64,000 nt of DNA from NCBI RefSeq assembly GCF_026625145.1, contig NZ_CP113088.1, positions 2,025,501 to 2,089,500 on the forward strand, in the 5' to 3' direction. The DNA is from Lacinutrix neustonica. Lineage in GTDB: Bacteria > Bacteroidota > Bacteroidia > Flavobacteriales > Flavobacteriaceae. The stretch's first letter is position 1; each line of letters opens with the position of its first letter. A model generated the notes under the pieces. It had not been told where the DNA came from and made no database searches. It was given only the letters and a program-made list of their open reading frames with translations. The position numbers were made by a program, and so were the translations under genes. This document shows positions 42,106 through 53,083 of the stretch, piece after piece.

Positions 42106-43466
42106 TTAAACTATAAATTCCACTAAATCTTCAATCTTAGAAATCAACTGAATTTTTATCGCTGTATTTTGCAGGGAAATTTTATTGTATTTTGACACAA
42201 AAATTGTTGAAAAACCTAGTTTTTCGGCTTCGAGGATGCGTTGCTCGACACGTTGCACGGGGCGTATTTCTCCGGATAAACCAACCTCTGCAGCAAAACA
42301 AAAATTTGCTTCCAAAGCTTCATCTTCATTTGAGGACAAAATAGCAGCCACCACAGCTAAATCTATAGCCGGATCATCTACACTAATGCCTCCCGTAATA
42401 TTTAAAAAGACATCCTTAGCTCCTAAACGGAAACCAGCACGTTTCTCTAAGACCGCCAATAACATATTTAAGCGCTTCGCATTAAACCCTGTGGCACTCC
42501 GTTGTGGCGTGCCATAAACAGCCGTACTCACTAATGCCTGGACCTCAATCATTAGTGGACGCATGCCTTCTAAAGTCGCAGCGATGGCATTACCTGAAAG
42601 CACTTCGTCTTTTTTAGAAATAAGAATTTCACTTGGGTTGCTCACTTCGCGTAAACCAGAGCCTAGCATTTCGTAAATACCAAGTTCGTGTGTAGAACCA
42701 AATCGATTTTTTTGCGCGCGTAGAATTCTAAACACATGATTGCGGTCGCCTTCAAATTGCAACACCGTATCTACCATATGCTCTAAAATCTTAGGTCCAG
42801 CAATATTACCATCTTTCGTAATGTGACCTATTAAAATCACTGGCGTATTGGTTTCCTTTGCGAATTTAATAAGTTCTGTCGTACATTCTTTTACTTGAGA
42901 GATGCTTCCGCTAGAGGATTCTATATAATCGCTATGCAAGGTTTGAATAGAATCTATAATCACAATGTCGGGTTCTAAGCCTTCAATTTGTTTGAAAATA
43001 TTCCGGGTCTTCGTTTCTGTAAGAATGTAGCAACTGTCGTTATTTGGATTAATGCGTTCGGCCCGCATCTTTATTTGTTTCTGACTTTCTTCTCCGAGAA
43101 ACATACAATGTTTTATAAGGTAATTTTAGTGAGATTTGAAGCATTAACGTGCTCTTACCTATGCCAGGCTCACCCCCTAAAAGGGTTAAAGAACCCGGCA
43201 CAATACCACCACCCAAAACACGATTAAACTCCGCATCTAAAGTATCTAGTCGCGCCTCCTTAGAGGCATCAATTTCCTTTATTCTTAGAGGTTTTGAAGC
43301 GCGTTTTGAGGTGTTTGTTGGAGTTTTCCAGTCGCTTTTTTCTCGGTTTTTGAATGACTTCTTCAACAATGGTATTCCACTCTTTACAAGCCGTACATTG
43401 TCCTTGCCATTTGGCATATTGCGTGCCACAGCTTTGACAGAAAAAAGTAGTTTTTACTTTTGCCAT
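42106..43466 (-). CDS. radA: DNA repair protein RadA
   Basis: RecA-like helicase acting on recombination intermediates, about 453 residues. It has an N-terminal zinc finger (C10, C13, C24, C27), Walker A in [12 protein letters not shown], Walker B-type VIIDSIQTL, the KNRFG motif ([13 protein letters not shown]), and a Lon-like C-terminal domain ([15 protein letters not shown]). Two lesions: TCTCGG at 43341-43346 just after the zinc finger, and CCGAGA at 43094-43099 in the LYVSGEES segment after Walker A. Both read as CCAGA/TCTGG in the family sequence. The ends of the gene are intact. Confidence 0.96.
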
Positions 43467-43541
43467 ATTTACCTTCCGCGAAAGCGAAAATATCCTTTAA
43501 TTTAATTAATTATTTCATCCTTGAAACCGAAAATCTTATTT

Positions 43542-44688
43542 TTAATAGCCAAAGTCTGCTTTAATCTTATCAGACAATTCTAAAACATGATTTTTAGTAA
43601 TACCGGCAGCTTCTTTTAAAATATAGGCAGATTGATAAATTTTCATAGCCTTTTTAGGATCTCCTGTTTCTTCATAAAAACGACCTAAATAATAGTTCCC
43701 TAACAATGTGTCTGGATATTCTTTGGTAGCTAATTTAGCTAAAGGTTCAAAGTCTTCATATTGTTGTTTCTTTTCAATGGCCGCAGCAACGGCTTTAAAA
43801 TCATTTATTAAAACAGGTTTATCTATATTATAAAGGTTCTTAATCCTTTGATATTTTTCTACAAGGTAATCTACAGATGAAGATTCTAATGGTATTATCT
43901 TTTCTTTATATTCTTTTACAGATATTGGTCTAAATGCATTAAAAATATTTTCAAAGGCTTGAGGTATTGCAATAGCGGGTAATAAATAATGTGATGCCCC
44001 GGTAAAATCACTGAAATTACTGCTGAGATAATCGTTTTTTATTTCATTAATAGCTGTGTTCAATGCTCGCGTTTCTTTTTGAATTGATTTAATATCGTTA
44101 TCAGAAGTGGCGGTATAATAGAATATTTGATTTTGGATTCCGAGAAAGTTTTTTTGATATTAAAGAAGTCATACCTGACGTTAATTTAGGACTTACAGCA
44201 ATATACGCATCAAATACCGGCTTTTCTTTCAATAAAAAATAATTAATAAAATTTGCAGTGGACCCGTGACCTACCACTACTTTAAATGGCTCTGTTCTAT
44301 ACGTTTTTTCAATAAATGGAATTAATTCCAAACTTACAAACTCAAGAAAAGCCGCCCCGGTATCTATGGGCAGTCCATTTGACTCTGATATAAGAGTGTC
44401 TGCTTCACGTTTACCAAATTGATTAACACCTACAACTATAGATTCAGGCATATTATTCCAATATGGAATATAATCTGCATTTCCTGCAACTATTTGAAAC
44501 ATAAAATCTCCATCCAGCACTACTATAATTGGGTAACTTTCGGTTCCATTTCCATAAGTTCTTGGCAATTGAATTTTAATATCTCTCTCCCCTCCTAACT
44601 TGCTAGAAGTAAATCTTTTATAAGTGGTTTGAGCTATGGAAAATTTAAAACAAAATAGTATGATTAATACTGGAATACAATTTTTCAT
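43542..44688 (-). CDS. Exported esterase-D-like hydrolase with TPR tail (active-site Ser present)
   Basis: About 381 residues. A signal peptide (start MKNCIPV at 44688, ending SIAQ) precedes an alpha/beta hydrolase of the esterase D/IroE kind: YPIIVVLDGD strand, nucleophile elbow GHGST, and a likely catalytic His in GASHYLLP. The C-terminus has TPR-like helices (LLGNYYLGRFYEETGDPKKAMKIYQ). Lesion: CCGAGA 44140-44145 for CCAGA in the middle of the protein. A paralogue lies directly upstream on the same strand (44806-46145); the two are tandem duplicates. The substrate is unknown. Confidence 0.82.
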
Positions 44689-44805
44689 TACGCAACGGGT
44701 TTTAACTATTGAAATCATTGTTTCGTTTTTTATTATAAATCTCATTTAAAAGAGACCTTATGATTTATTTTACTATAACTAGAACTGCTTTTCTTTAAAG
44801 AGAGA

Positions 44806-46145
44806 CTAATTATCATCTTCAATACCAATATTTTCATCGGCGTTCTTTTCTTTGGATTCTTTTTCTAGCTCTCGTTCTTCTTTCTTGATCTTTTCCAGTT
44901 CTTTATCTATCTTTCGTTCCTCTTTCTCTAGCTTTTTTAGTTCCTTTTCTCTTTGCTTTTCTTCTTTTTCAGCAAGTTTCTCTTCCTCTTCTTTAAGCGC
45001 TATTGCTGCTTGAATTTCTTGACTATTCTCAAGATAAGTTAAAACAACCTCTTTAGTAATACGACCCGCATCTTCCAACAAATAAGCTGCTTCGTAATTC
45101 TTTATTGCTTTTTTATAATCTTCTTCCTTGTCATAAAAGCGACCTAAGTAATAATGTCCTAATAGAGATTCGGAAGTTCTTTATTCGCTAATTCACCAAG
45201 AGCTTCAAAATATTCAAATTTTTCTGTCTTTTCTATGGCAGTGGCTATTGCTCTGAAATCATTAATTAAAACAGGTTTATCTATACCAAAAAGATCCTCA
45301 ATCGTTTGGTATTTTTGTATTAAATAATCTACAGGTGAAGATTCTAATTTTAATATCGACTCTTTATATTCTTTTTTTGATATAGGTTGAAAGACAAAAA
45401 ATATATTCTCCAAAGCTTTTGATATAGCATAAGCTGGAAGTGTATAATGTGAAGGGCCTTCGAATTTATCGAATGACAATGATACATTCTTATTGTCTAT
45501 TCCACTAATTATTGTATTTAAAGCTTCCGTTTCTTCTTTAATAAACTTTACATCGTTATCAGATGTTGCTAGATAATAGAATACTTTTGATTCTATTTTT
45601 GGAAGTTTTTCAGACAAATACGTCTTCATGTTTGGAGCCAGGTCTCGGACTTATAGATACGTATGCATTAAATAAAGGAACTTCCTTAATAAGGTAGTAG
45701 TTTATAAAATTTGCTGTGGCTCCATGACCAACTGCCACTTTAAATTTTGATGTTCGATATATTTTTTCGATATATGGAATCAACTCCATACCAATAAACT
45801 CAAAAAAGTCGGCGCCTGTCTCAAAGGGTAATGAACTTTTTGCTGAGTAAAATAAATCATCATCTCTTTTTCCATACTGATTTATTCCAATTACAATCGC
45901 TTCGGAATGTCTTCCCAATACGCTGCGTAATCAACATTTGCTGAAACGATTTCAAACATATAGTCCCCATCTAAAACCACAATAATAGGATAACTTTTTT
46001 CACTTGAATCATAGCTCCTTGGTAACTGAATTTTTAACTCACGTGGACCTCCTAATTTTTCAGAGTTGAATTCCTTATAAATCACTTGTGCAGAAAGAAA
46101 TTGAACTGAAAGACAGAGGGTAAATAGGTATATCAAACGTTTCAT
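44806..46145 (-). CDS. Tandem esterase-like paralogue with Ser-to-Ala at the nucleophile and a charged coil
   Basis: About 446 residues, closely similar to the 43542-44688 product over the signal peptide, hydrolase and TPR parts. Two differences matter. The nucleophile elbow reads GHGAT instead of GHGST, so the serine is gone while the later His (GPSHYTLP) is kept. And the C-terminus carries an extra 60 or so residues of almost pure Lys/Glu coiled coil (EEEKLAEKEEKQREKELKK...). I infer a catalytically dead partner or binding protein. Three lesions: TCGG 45902-45905, TCTCGG 45643-45648, TCGG 45170-45173. The Ala codon is not at a CCAGA site, so it is not part of the error pattern. Confidence 0.82.
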
Positions 46146-46182
46146 AGTAGGTGATTTTAAATTTAATAAGGCAAGGTACAAA

Positions 46183-47135
46183 TTATTTTTTTCTGTTGTA
46201 TATGGGCAGGTAAAGTAGTGATAAACCACCAAAGAGAATAATTAAAGCTGTTTGTGATGTCCACATGATCCAACCAAAAGCACGACTGGGGTCTTCCGGC
46301 AAACCAAACATTAAGAATGCGACCACTATCGCTTCGGATAAGAACCAATACCTCCATTAGTAGCTGCAATGCTGAAACTTGCCAATATAAAAGCAATTAA
46401 AATAGCACCTAGTGGTATGGCATTTAATTGAGGAATCGCAAACGTCGTGATATAAAACATAAGCACATACATGCCCCGGATAAAAAACGTGTGAAAAATG
46501 AATGCCCACTTTTTTTTCATTTTAAAAATACTTAGCGCGCCTTCAATTAATCCGTTTACAAAATCCCTGATTTTTATTGCTATTGCAGACTCACTTCTTT
46601 TTAAATAGAAAATAAAGAGAAAAGCCAAAACAGTTAATCCAATACAACCAATAATTATTTTTAAAGGATTGAAACGTGCAACCAAAAAATTGTAAATAAA
46701 ATCAAACTCTAAAATCAAGGTAATAGAAATAATTAACAACATGACTAATACATCGGCAATACGTTCAGCAACTATAGTTCCAAAACCTTTTTCAAAAGGC
46801 ACACCTTCATAATTAGTTAATATTGAGGCTCCGGCAACTTCGCCTGCTCTAGGAATGGTGTAGTTTATTAAATAGGTGGCAAAAACAGCCATAACACTAT
46901 TGCCAAACCTGACTTTGTAACCCATAGGTTCTAGCATAAACAACCATCGATAAGCACGAGACAAATGACTTAAAAGACCAAAAAAGACACCAAGACCGAT
47001 ATACGTATAGTTGGCGCTCTTAAAATAACCTAAAAGTTCTTGAATGGATAACTTTGAAAGCGAATACCATATTAAAAAAACTCCCAATACAATTGGGAGT
47101 GAAATTTTTAATATTTTAAGTATTGACTTATTCAA
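46183..47135 (-). CDS. UPF0104/LPG-synthase-like flippase domain protein
   Basis: About 317 residues with eight or so membrane helices. It matches the lysylphosphatidylglycerol synthetase transmembrane (UPF0104) family: LSRAYRWLFMLEP, the NYTIPRAGEVAGASIL loop, TIVAERIADVLVML, and the late TNGGIGSYPEAIVVAF. These proteins are inner-membrane lipid flippase-like units; no aminoacyl-transferase domain is present. The frame is lost near the C-terminus at TCGG 46334-46337, where SYPEAIVV should be. It starts 4 bp after panD and is followed by the esterase paralogue 37 bp on. Confidence 0.9.
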
Positions 47136-47139
47136 TGTC

Positions 47140-47490
47140 TTATTTTAATAAGTTTGTGTTTTCGTCGGGAAACACCAATGACGGTTTAAACACTTTAGCC
47201 TCTTCAATATCCATAAAAGCATAGGTGATTAATATCAAGACGTCTCCGGGTGATACTAGTCGTGCCGCTGCTCCGTTTAAAGTTATTTCTCCTGTCTGTC
47301 TTGGGCCAGGAATTGCATAGGTTTCTAATCGTGCGCCATTGTTATTATTTACAATTTGAACTTTTTCACCTTGTATAATATTTGCGGCATCCATTAAATC
47401 TTCGTCAATGGTAATGCTACCTATATAATTAAGGTCTGCGCCTGTTACTTTTACGCGGTGAATTTTAGATTTTACTACTTGTATTTGCAT
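47140..47490 (-). CDS. panD: Aspartate 1-decarboxylase proenzyme
   Basis: Makes beta-alanine from aspartate for pantothenate and CoA synthesis, 116 residues. The pyruvoyl cofactor forms by self-cleavage between Gly24 and Ser25 in [27 protein letters not shown] is the conserved second half. No lesion. It lies 13 bp after panC on the same strand, so the two enzymes that feed pantothenate are co-transcribed. Confidence 0.97.
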   Translation of the reverse strand: MQIQVVKSKIHRVKVTGADLNYIGSITIDEDLMDAANIIQGEKVQIVNNNNGARLETYAIPGPRQTGEITLNGAAARLVSPGDVLILITYAFMDIEEAKVFKPSLVFPDENTNLLK

Positions 47491-47503
47491 GGTGCAAAGA
47501 TAA

Positions 47504-48352
47504 TTAATTTAGGGCGATATTGTCTATTAATCTTATGTCGTCTGCGTAAGTGGCAATAAACGCTCTGTAGGTTTTTGTTTTTGTTTTTCGTTTTACTGGC
47601 TGTAAGGTTTCAACATCGGCAATAATAAAATACTCTAATTCCAATAATTTATGTTTTGCAAATTGGTTTTCAACCCATGCCGTAATTTCATTAGCACTTT
47701 TTGTGCCAAATTTTAATTTGGCAGCCTGTAGTGTTTGGTAAATAAATGGTGCTGCCATTTTATAGTTCGATTTTAGCCTGATGTTCCTAGAACTCATTGC
47801 GGGACCGCTTTGTTCTCTATGGATTTTGCATCCATTAACTTTTACAGGAAGATTGTATTTTTGAGTCAGCTTTTTTATTATCACTAATTGCTGATAATCC
47901 TTTTCTCCAAAATACGCTTGGTCCGGCTTTACAATTTCAAAAAGGCGTTTTACTATGGTTCCAACACCATCAAAATGCCCCTTTCTGAACTTGCCCTCCA
48001 TTTCAAATTCGAGGCCATCAAAACTAAAATGCTCCGCCTTCGCATCGGTTCCATAGACATCTGCGACAGTAGGGGCATAAATAACAATATCTTTAGAGAC
48101 CGTTTCAAGAAGTTCTACATCCTTTTCAAGCGTTCTCGGGTATTTTTCTAAATCTTTGGCGTTGTTAAACTGTGTGGGATTTACAAAAATACTTACGACA
48201 CAGATGGTATTATTAGCTAATGCTTCTCTTACTAATGCCAAATGCCCCTGATGTAACGCCCCCATTGTAGGCACAAAACCAAAGGTGCTTCCTTTAGCCT
48301 TATAGTATGCAATATGCTTTTGAATTTTAGTTTTATCCCTGAAAACAGTCAT
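47504..48352 (-). CDS. panC: Pantothenate synthetase
   Basis: ATP-dependent condensation of pantoate with beta-alanine, 282 residues. The family motifs are [19 protein letters not shown] (HxGH ATP site), [20 protein letters not shown] and the KMSKS-like SGPAMSSRN. No lesion. It heads the panC-panD transcript and is divergent from the short glycogen synthase gene over 187 bp. Confidence 0.97.
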   Translation of the reverse strand: MTVFRDKTKIQKHIAYYKAKGSTFGFVPTMGALHQGHLALVREALANNTICVVSIFVNPTQFNNAKDLEKYPRTLEKDVELLETVSKDIVIYAPTVADVYGTDAKAEHFSFDGLEFEMEGKFRKGHFDGVGTIVKRLFEIVKPDQAYFGEKDYQQLVIIKKLTQKYNLPVKVNGCKIHREQSGPAMSSRNIRLKSNYKMAAPFIYQTLQAAKLKFGTKSANEITAWVENQFAKHKLLELEYFIIADVETLQPVKRKTKTKTYRAFIATYADDIRLIDNIALN

Positions 48353-48414
48353 TTTTAATATAAAATTAACGCGTGCAAACTTAATATATTAGTCGCAATC
48401 TGCATAAATTTTTG

Positions 48415-48422
48415 TACTTTTG
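48415..48422 (+). promoter_or_regulatory. Minus-7 box upstream of the glycogen-synthase-like gene
   Basis: TACTTTTG matches TAnnTTTG in the panC divergent spacer, 117 bp before the rightward start. The long leader this implies (about 110 nt) is unusual and has no structure I can name. Confidence 0.45.
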
Positions 48423-48539
48423 CGTGTTTTTTATTTTGATTTTTTCAAAAGTGAACCCTCACATACCAAAAGTGTCTGAGGTTTTTTTTAAAAACGGCAA
48501 GCTATTAATAACTGTATTTTGAACTAGAAAAACTAATGT

Positions 48540-49353
48540 ATGAAAGATAAGAGAATATTATACGTGTCGTCTGAAGTGGTACCTTATTTGCCTGAAACTG
48601 AGATTTCTTCAATGTCCTTTGAAACTCCGAGAATGGTAAACCAACAAGGCGGACAAATAAGAATATTCATGCCGCGATATGGTAACATTAATGAAAGAAG
48701 GCACCAGCTTCATGAAGTGATTCGTTTATCTCGGAATTAATTTAGTAATCAATGATTTAGACATGCCTTTAATTATTAAGGTGGCATCAATCCCAAAAGA
48801 ACGTATTCAGGTTTACTTTATTGATAATGATGAATATTTCAAAAGAAAAGCAACCCTTACAGACGAAGATGGTAATTTATTTCCGAGATAACGATGAACG
48901 TGCTATTTTCTTTGCCAAAGGTGTTATTGAAACCGTAAAAAAATTAAACTGGTCTCCGAGATATCATTCATGTGCACGGTTGGTTGGCCTCTTTGTTGCC
49001 TTTATATTTAAAACAGTTTTATAAAGACGAACCTTTATTTAACGAAAGTAAAATTGTTACGTCTGTATACAATCAAAGTTTCGAAAAAACGTTAAACAAA
49101 GACCTTATTAACAAAGTGTCGTTTGATAATATACATCCATCAACTATTAAAGCTTTAAAAGACCCGACCTATAATAACTTAATGAAAGTAGCAATAGACC
49201 AGTCTGATGCACTTATTATTGGGTCGAAAGAAATACCAGGAAGAATTAGAAAATTACTTAAAAGAATCTAAAAAACCGGTGCTAGACTTTAAAGATAAAG
49301 ATGAGTTTGCAGAAGCCTACACAGAATTTTATAATACAAGCGTATTACAATAA
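48540..49353 (+). CDS. Short glycogen/starch synthase N-domain protein
   Basis: About 270 residues, only the N-terminal Rossmann domain of GT5 glycogen synthases: RILYVSSEVVPYLPETEISSM, MVNQQGGQIRIFMPRYGNI, IHVHGWLASLLPLYLK, ALIIGSKEIPEE. The C-terminal GT-B half with the second sugar-nucleotide site is absent, so catalysis as a normal glycogen synthase is doubtful. Flavobacteria conserve this short form beside panC, DUF4270 and glmS. Four lesions, the densest in the window: TCTCGG 48729-48734, CCGAGA 48883-48888, CCGAGA 48956-48961, and the CCAGGA form at 49236-49241. An in-frame native CCGAGA at 48627 is not a lesion. Confidence 0.85.
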
Positions 49354-49359
49354 ATACAT

Positions 49360-51045
49360 ATGAAGAAGATAATTTACAGCCTCAAATTTATAACACTACT
49401 TATATTAACATTAAGTGTTATTGTATCTTGTGATAGAGATTTTTCAAATATAGAAAGTGATATTCAAGGAATAAAAAACTTTGAAGCTACCAGCAAACCA
49501 TTTCCTATGGTCGCCACTACTAGATTGTTTACACCTTTCACTCCTTCGGAAGTGAAGATTTTGTAGGCGTTCAAGCAGACAACCTACCAGGAACACTTTT
49601 AGGTGTTTATAAAGATCCTAATACTGTTTTTGGAATTACAGAAGCAAATTTGACCACTCAATTGGTTCCAACGATATTCAATCCTGATTTTGGAGATAAT
49701 CCTGTTTTAGAATCTGTAATACTACATATTCCTTATTTCTCAACATTGCAAAGCACTGATGATGATGGAAACAACTCCTACACCCTAGACTCTATATATG
49801 GCAATACTGGCGCTGATTACAAGCTCTCTATTTACAGAAACAATTATTTGTTAAGAGATTTAAATCCGGATGCCGACTTCGAAAACCCACAATGCTATTA
49901 TTCTAATCAACAAGACGTATTTCAAGCGACTGTTAGTGCCGCGGACTTAATTTATGAGAATACGGCTTTTAGACCTAATGCTGCGGAGTATATCATCCCT
50001 GGAGAAGTTGATCCTGATACCATGATTGAAGGAGAGCCTACGCGCTTTCCTCCAGGTCTTACACTTGATTTAACTCAAGACCCCAATATCCCAGGCACAA
50101 CCTTTATTGATACCACGTTTTTTTCTGAATTATTGTTTGAAAATGCTTCTCCAGCCGATTTAAGTAACCAAAACTTATTTGTTAATTATTTTAAGGGTCT
50201 TATTTTTAAGTTTGAGGTAAATAATAATGATGGCACTATCTTTTATGTAAATCTCGATGGTGCTAGTATTGTCGTAGATTATACAAATCAAGAAGAGATG
50301 GATGCTGAAGAGCCTTTTGGTGTTAAAGATGCGACGGTCTACAACTTACGATTTAGTGGAAATAAAGTAAATACCTTCAACACAATAAACAATGAAGATG
50401 TGGAAGGCCGCCAAGACAACCTCTACCTTAAAGGTGGTGATGGTGCTTTTGCTGAAATAGACTTATTTGCAGGAGACATTGAAGACGACCAAGGGGGTCT
50501 TGTGGATGCCCTAACTTACTTTAAGAGTAAAAAAGACACATGGCTCATTAATGAAGCGGATCTTGTGTTTTATGTGAATCAAGATTTAGTTAATGGTGAT
50601 GAACCTGAACGTGTCGTGCTTTATGATTTAAAAAATAACGAACCTATTGTTGACTATTTTTTAGATGGAACAGTGAATACAACGAACCCTAGACAATCGA
50701 GAATCGGGTATTCCGAAATTTTAAATCGTGATAGTAATGGTAATGGCGTGCGCTATAAGTTTCGAATTACTAACCATATTAATAATATACTACGAAGAGA
50801 TTCTACAAATGTTAAATTGGGTTTGTATTTAACCTATAATATAAATCAGTTAGCCGATAATTTTAGCGGAATAATTACATCTAAAATTCAAGGTGTTAAT
50901 AATGATGAAGACGATGCTACTATTGACGCGTTGCCTCCAACAAGTATTTTAAGCCCTAAGGGCACCATTCTTTATGGAAGCGGTAACTTACCTGCAGGAC
51001 AAAAAGCAGAATTAGAAATTTTTTATACAGAACCGAGAAAACTAA
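49360..51045 (+). CDS. DUF4270 lipoprotein
   Basis: About 561 residues with a lipobox (SVIVSCDRD) and the DUF4270 pattern: FGITEANLTTQLVPTIFNPDFGDNPVLESVILHIPYF near 90-125, a long beta-rich body, and the terminal SPKGTILYGSG...RAELEIFYTEPEN-type ending. Two lesions: TCGG at 49546-49549 near the N-terminus, and CCGAGA at 51033-51038 just before the stop; repaired, the protein ends Glu-Pro-Glu-Asn at TAA 51045. It lies between the short glycogen synthase and glmS, 6 bp from each. Surface or periplasmic; no function is established. Confidence 0.88.
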
Positions 51046-51051
51046 TAGCAT

Positions 51052-52902
51052 ATGTGTGGTATCGTTGGATATATAGGCAAAAAAGAAGCGTATCCTATTA
51101 TTTTAGAAGGCTTAAAAAGATTGGAATACCGGGGTTATGATAGTGCAGGAATTGCACTTTATGATGGTGAAAACTTAAAACTTTCGAAAACGAAAGGCAA
51201 GGTTTCAGATTTAGAAGAACGTATAACTAAAGACATCACAACTCATGGAACGGTGGGTATTGGTCACACAAGGTGGGCAACACACGGGGTTCCTAATGAT
51301 GTTAATTCACACCCTCATTATTCAAATTACGGAGATTTAGTGATTATCCATAATGGTATTATTGAAAACTACGCCTCTATAAAGAAAGAGCTTATTAAAA
51401 GAGGGTATACCTTTAGTTCTGACACCGATACAGAAGTTCTTATTAATCTTATTGAAGATGTTAAAAAGAATGAAAAAGTAAAACTTGGCAAAGCCGTTCA
51501 AATTGCATTAAACCAGGTTGTTGGGGCTTATGCCATTGCCGTTTTTGATAAAAATAAGCCGAGACGAAATTGTGGTTGCAAAATTGGGTAGCCCCTTAGC
51601 TATTGGCGTTGGAGATGAAGAGTTTTTTATTGCTAGTGACGCTACTCCATTTTTAGAATACACAAAGAAAGCCATCTATTTAGAGGATGAAGAAATGGCT
51701 ATCATACGTTTACAAAAAGGGGTTAAAATTAGAAAAATAAAAGATGACACTTTAGTAGATCCCTATATTCAAGAACTTCAGTTAAACCTAGAGCAAATTG
51801 TTAAAGGCGGTTACGAGCATTTCATGTTAAAAGAAATTCATGAACAACCCGAAGCCATTAAGGATACATACAGAGGCCGATTAAGAGCCAAAGAAGGCAT
51901 TATCAAAATGTCTCGGAATTGATGATAATCTAGAAAGAATTCTAAACGCTAACAGAATCATTATTATTGCCTGTGGCACCTCGTGGCATGCGGGCTTAGT
52001 CGCAGAGTATATTTTTGAAGATTTGGCACGTATTCCTGTGGAAGTAGAATATGCTTCGGAATTTAGATATAGAAATCCTGTCATTACAGAAAAAGATGTT
52101 GTTATCGCCATTTCACAATCTGGTGAAACTGCAGACACTCTAGCTGCTGTTAAGTTAGCAAAATCAAAAGGTGCTTTTGTTTTTGGGGTATGTAATGTCG
52201 TGGGCTCTTCTATTGCTAGAGAAACGCATGCAGGTGCTTATACACATGCCGGACCGAGAAATTGGCGTCGCCTCTACAAAAGCGTTCACCACGCAAATAA
52301 CTGTTTTAACACTCATCGCTTTAAAATTAGCAAAAGAAAAAGGAACGATTTCTAAATCTCAATTTCAACATCACCTGTATGAATTAGAACTCATTCCTGG
52401 AAAAGTTGAAAAAGCCTTGCTTTCTGATAGTCATATTAAACAAGTAGCAGAAATATATAAGGATGCTAAAAACTGCTTATACTTAGGTAGGGGTTATAAT
52501 TTTCCAGTAGCACTTGAAGGCGCTTTAAAGTTAAAAGAAATTTCCTATATACATGCAGAAGGCTATCCTGCAGCCGAAATGAAACATGGTCCCATTGCGC
52601 TTATTGACGAGCACATGCCCGTTTTTGTTATCGCTACTAAGAAAGGCCACTACGAAAAAGTAGTAAGTAATATTCAAGAAATCAAATCAAGAAAAGGAAA
52701 GATCATTGGAATTGTAACAGAAGGAGATACCGATGTAAAAAGTCTTGCAGATCACATTATAGAAGTTCCTGAAACACTGGAGTCACTAACCCCATTATTG
52801 ACAACCATTCCACTTCAGTTACTATCGTACCATATTGCGGTGTTGTTGAATAAAAATGTAGACCAACCACGAAATTTAGCAAAATCTGTTACTGTAGAGT
52901 GA
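51052..52902 (+). CDS. glmS: Glutamine-fructose-6-phosphate aminotransferase
   Basis: First committed step of UDP-GlcNAc and peptidoglycan precursor synthesis, about 616 residues. The N-terminal Ntn glutaminase begins MCGIVGYIG with catalytic Cys2, then GHTRWATHG and HNGIIENY. Two SIS domains follow ([38 protein letters not shown]) and the C-terminus ends NLAKSVTVE. Three lesions: CCGAGA 51559-51564, TCTCGG 51911-51916 and CCGAGA 52254-52259. All three become the exact family sequence when read as CCAGA/TCTGG (KPDEIV, KMSGIDD, AGPEIGVAST), which makes this gene the clearest demonstration of the error pattern. A TCTGG at 52113 is intact. Confidence 0.97.
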
Positions 52903-52939
52903 TTTTACTCACTCTCAAAATTCTTATAAATACAATTTT

Positions 52940-52986
52940 AGGCCTTATTTTATGAGACTTTCATAAAATAAGGCCTTTTGTTTTTT
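52940..52986 (+). terminator. Strong terminator after glmS
   Basis: A 16-bp perfect stem AGGCCTTATTTTATGA/TCATAAAATAAGGCCT with a 5-nt loop and a T-run. Confidence 0.93.
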
Positions 52987-53083
52987 GATAAATTTATTAT
53001 GCACGCATAAATTTCTTTAAGATTTTTTTAAGATTTGGTTAAAAACCGTATATTGGCATCTATAATTTAACTAAATCTAAAAA

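Noticed and set aside
47081-47099. Hairpin CTCCCAAT/ATTGGGAG as a terminator
   Set aside because: It lies inside the coding sequence of the UPF0104 protein near its start and has no T-run.
48620-48640. CCGAGA at 48627 as a further lesion
   Set aside because: It is in frame and codes the expected Pro-Arg in the glycogen-synthase-like protein, so it is native.
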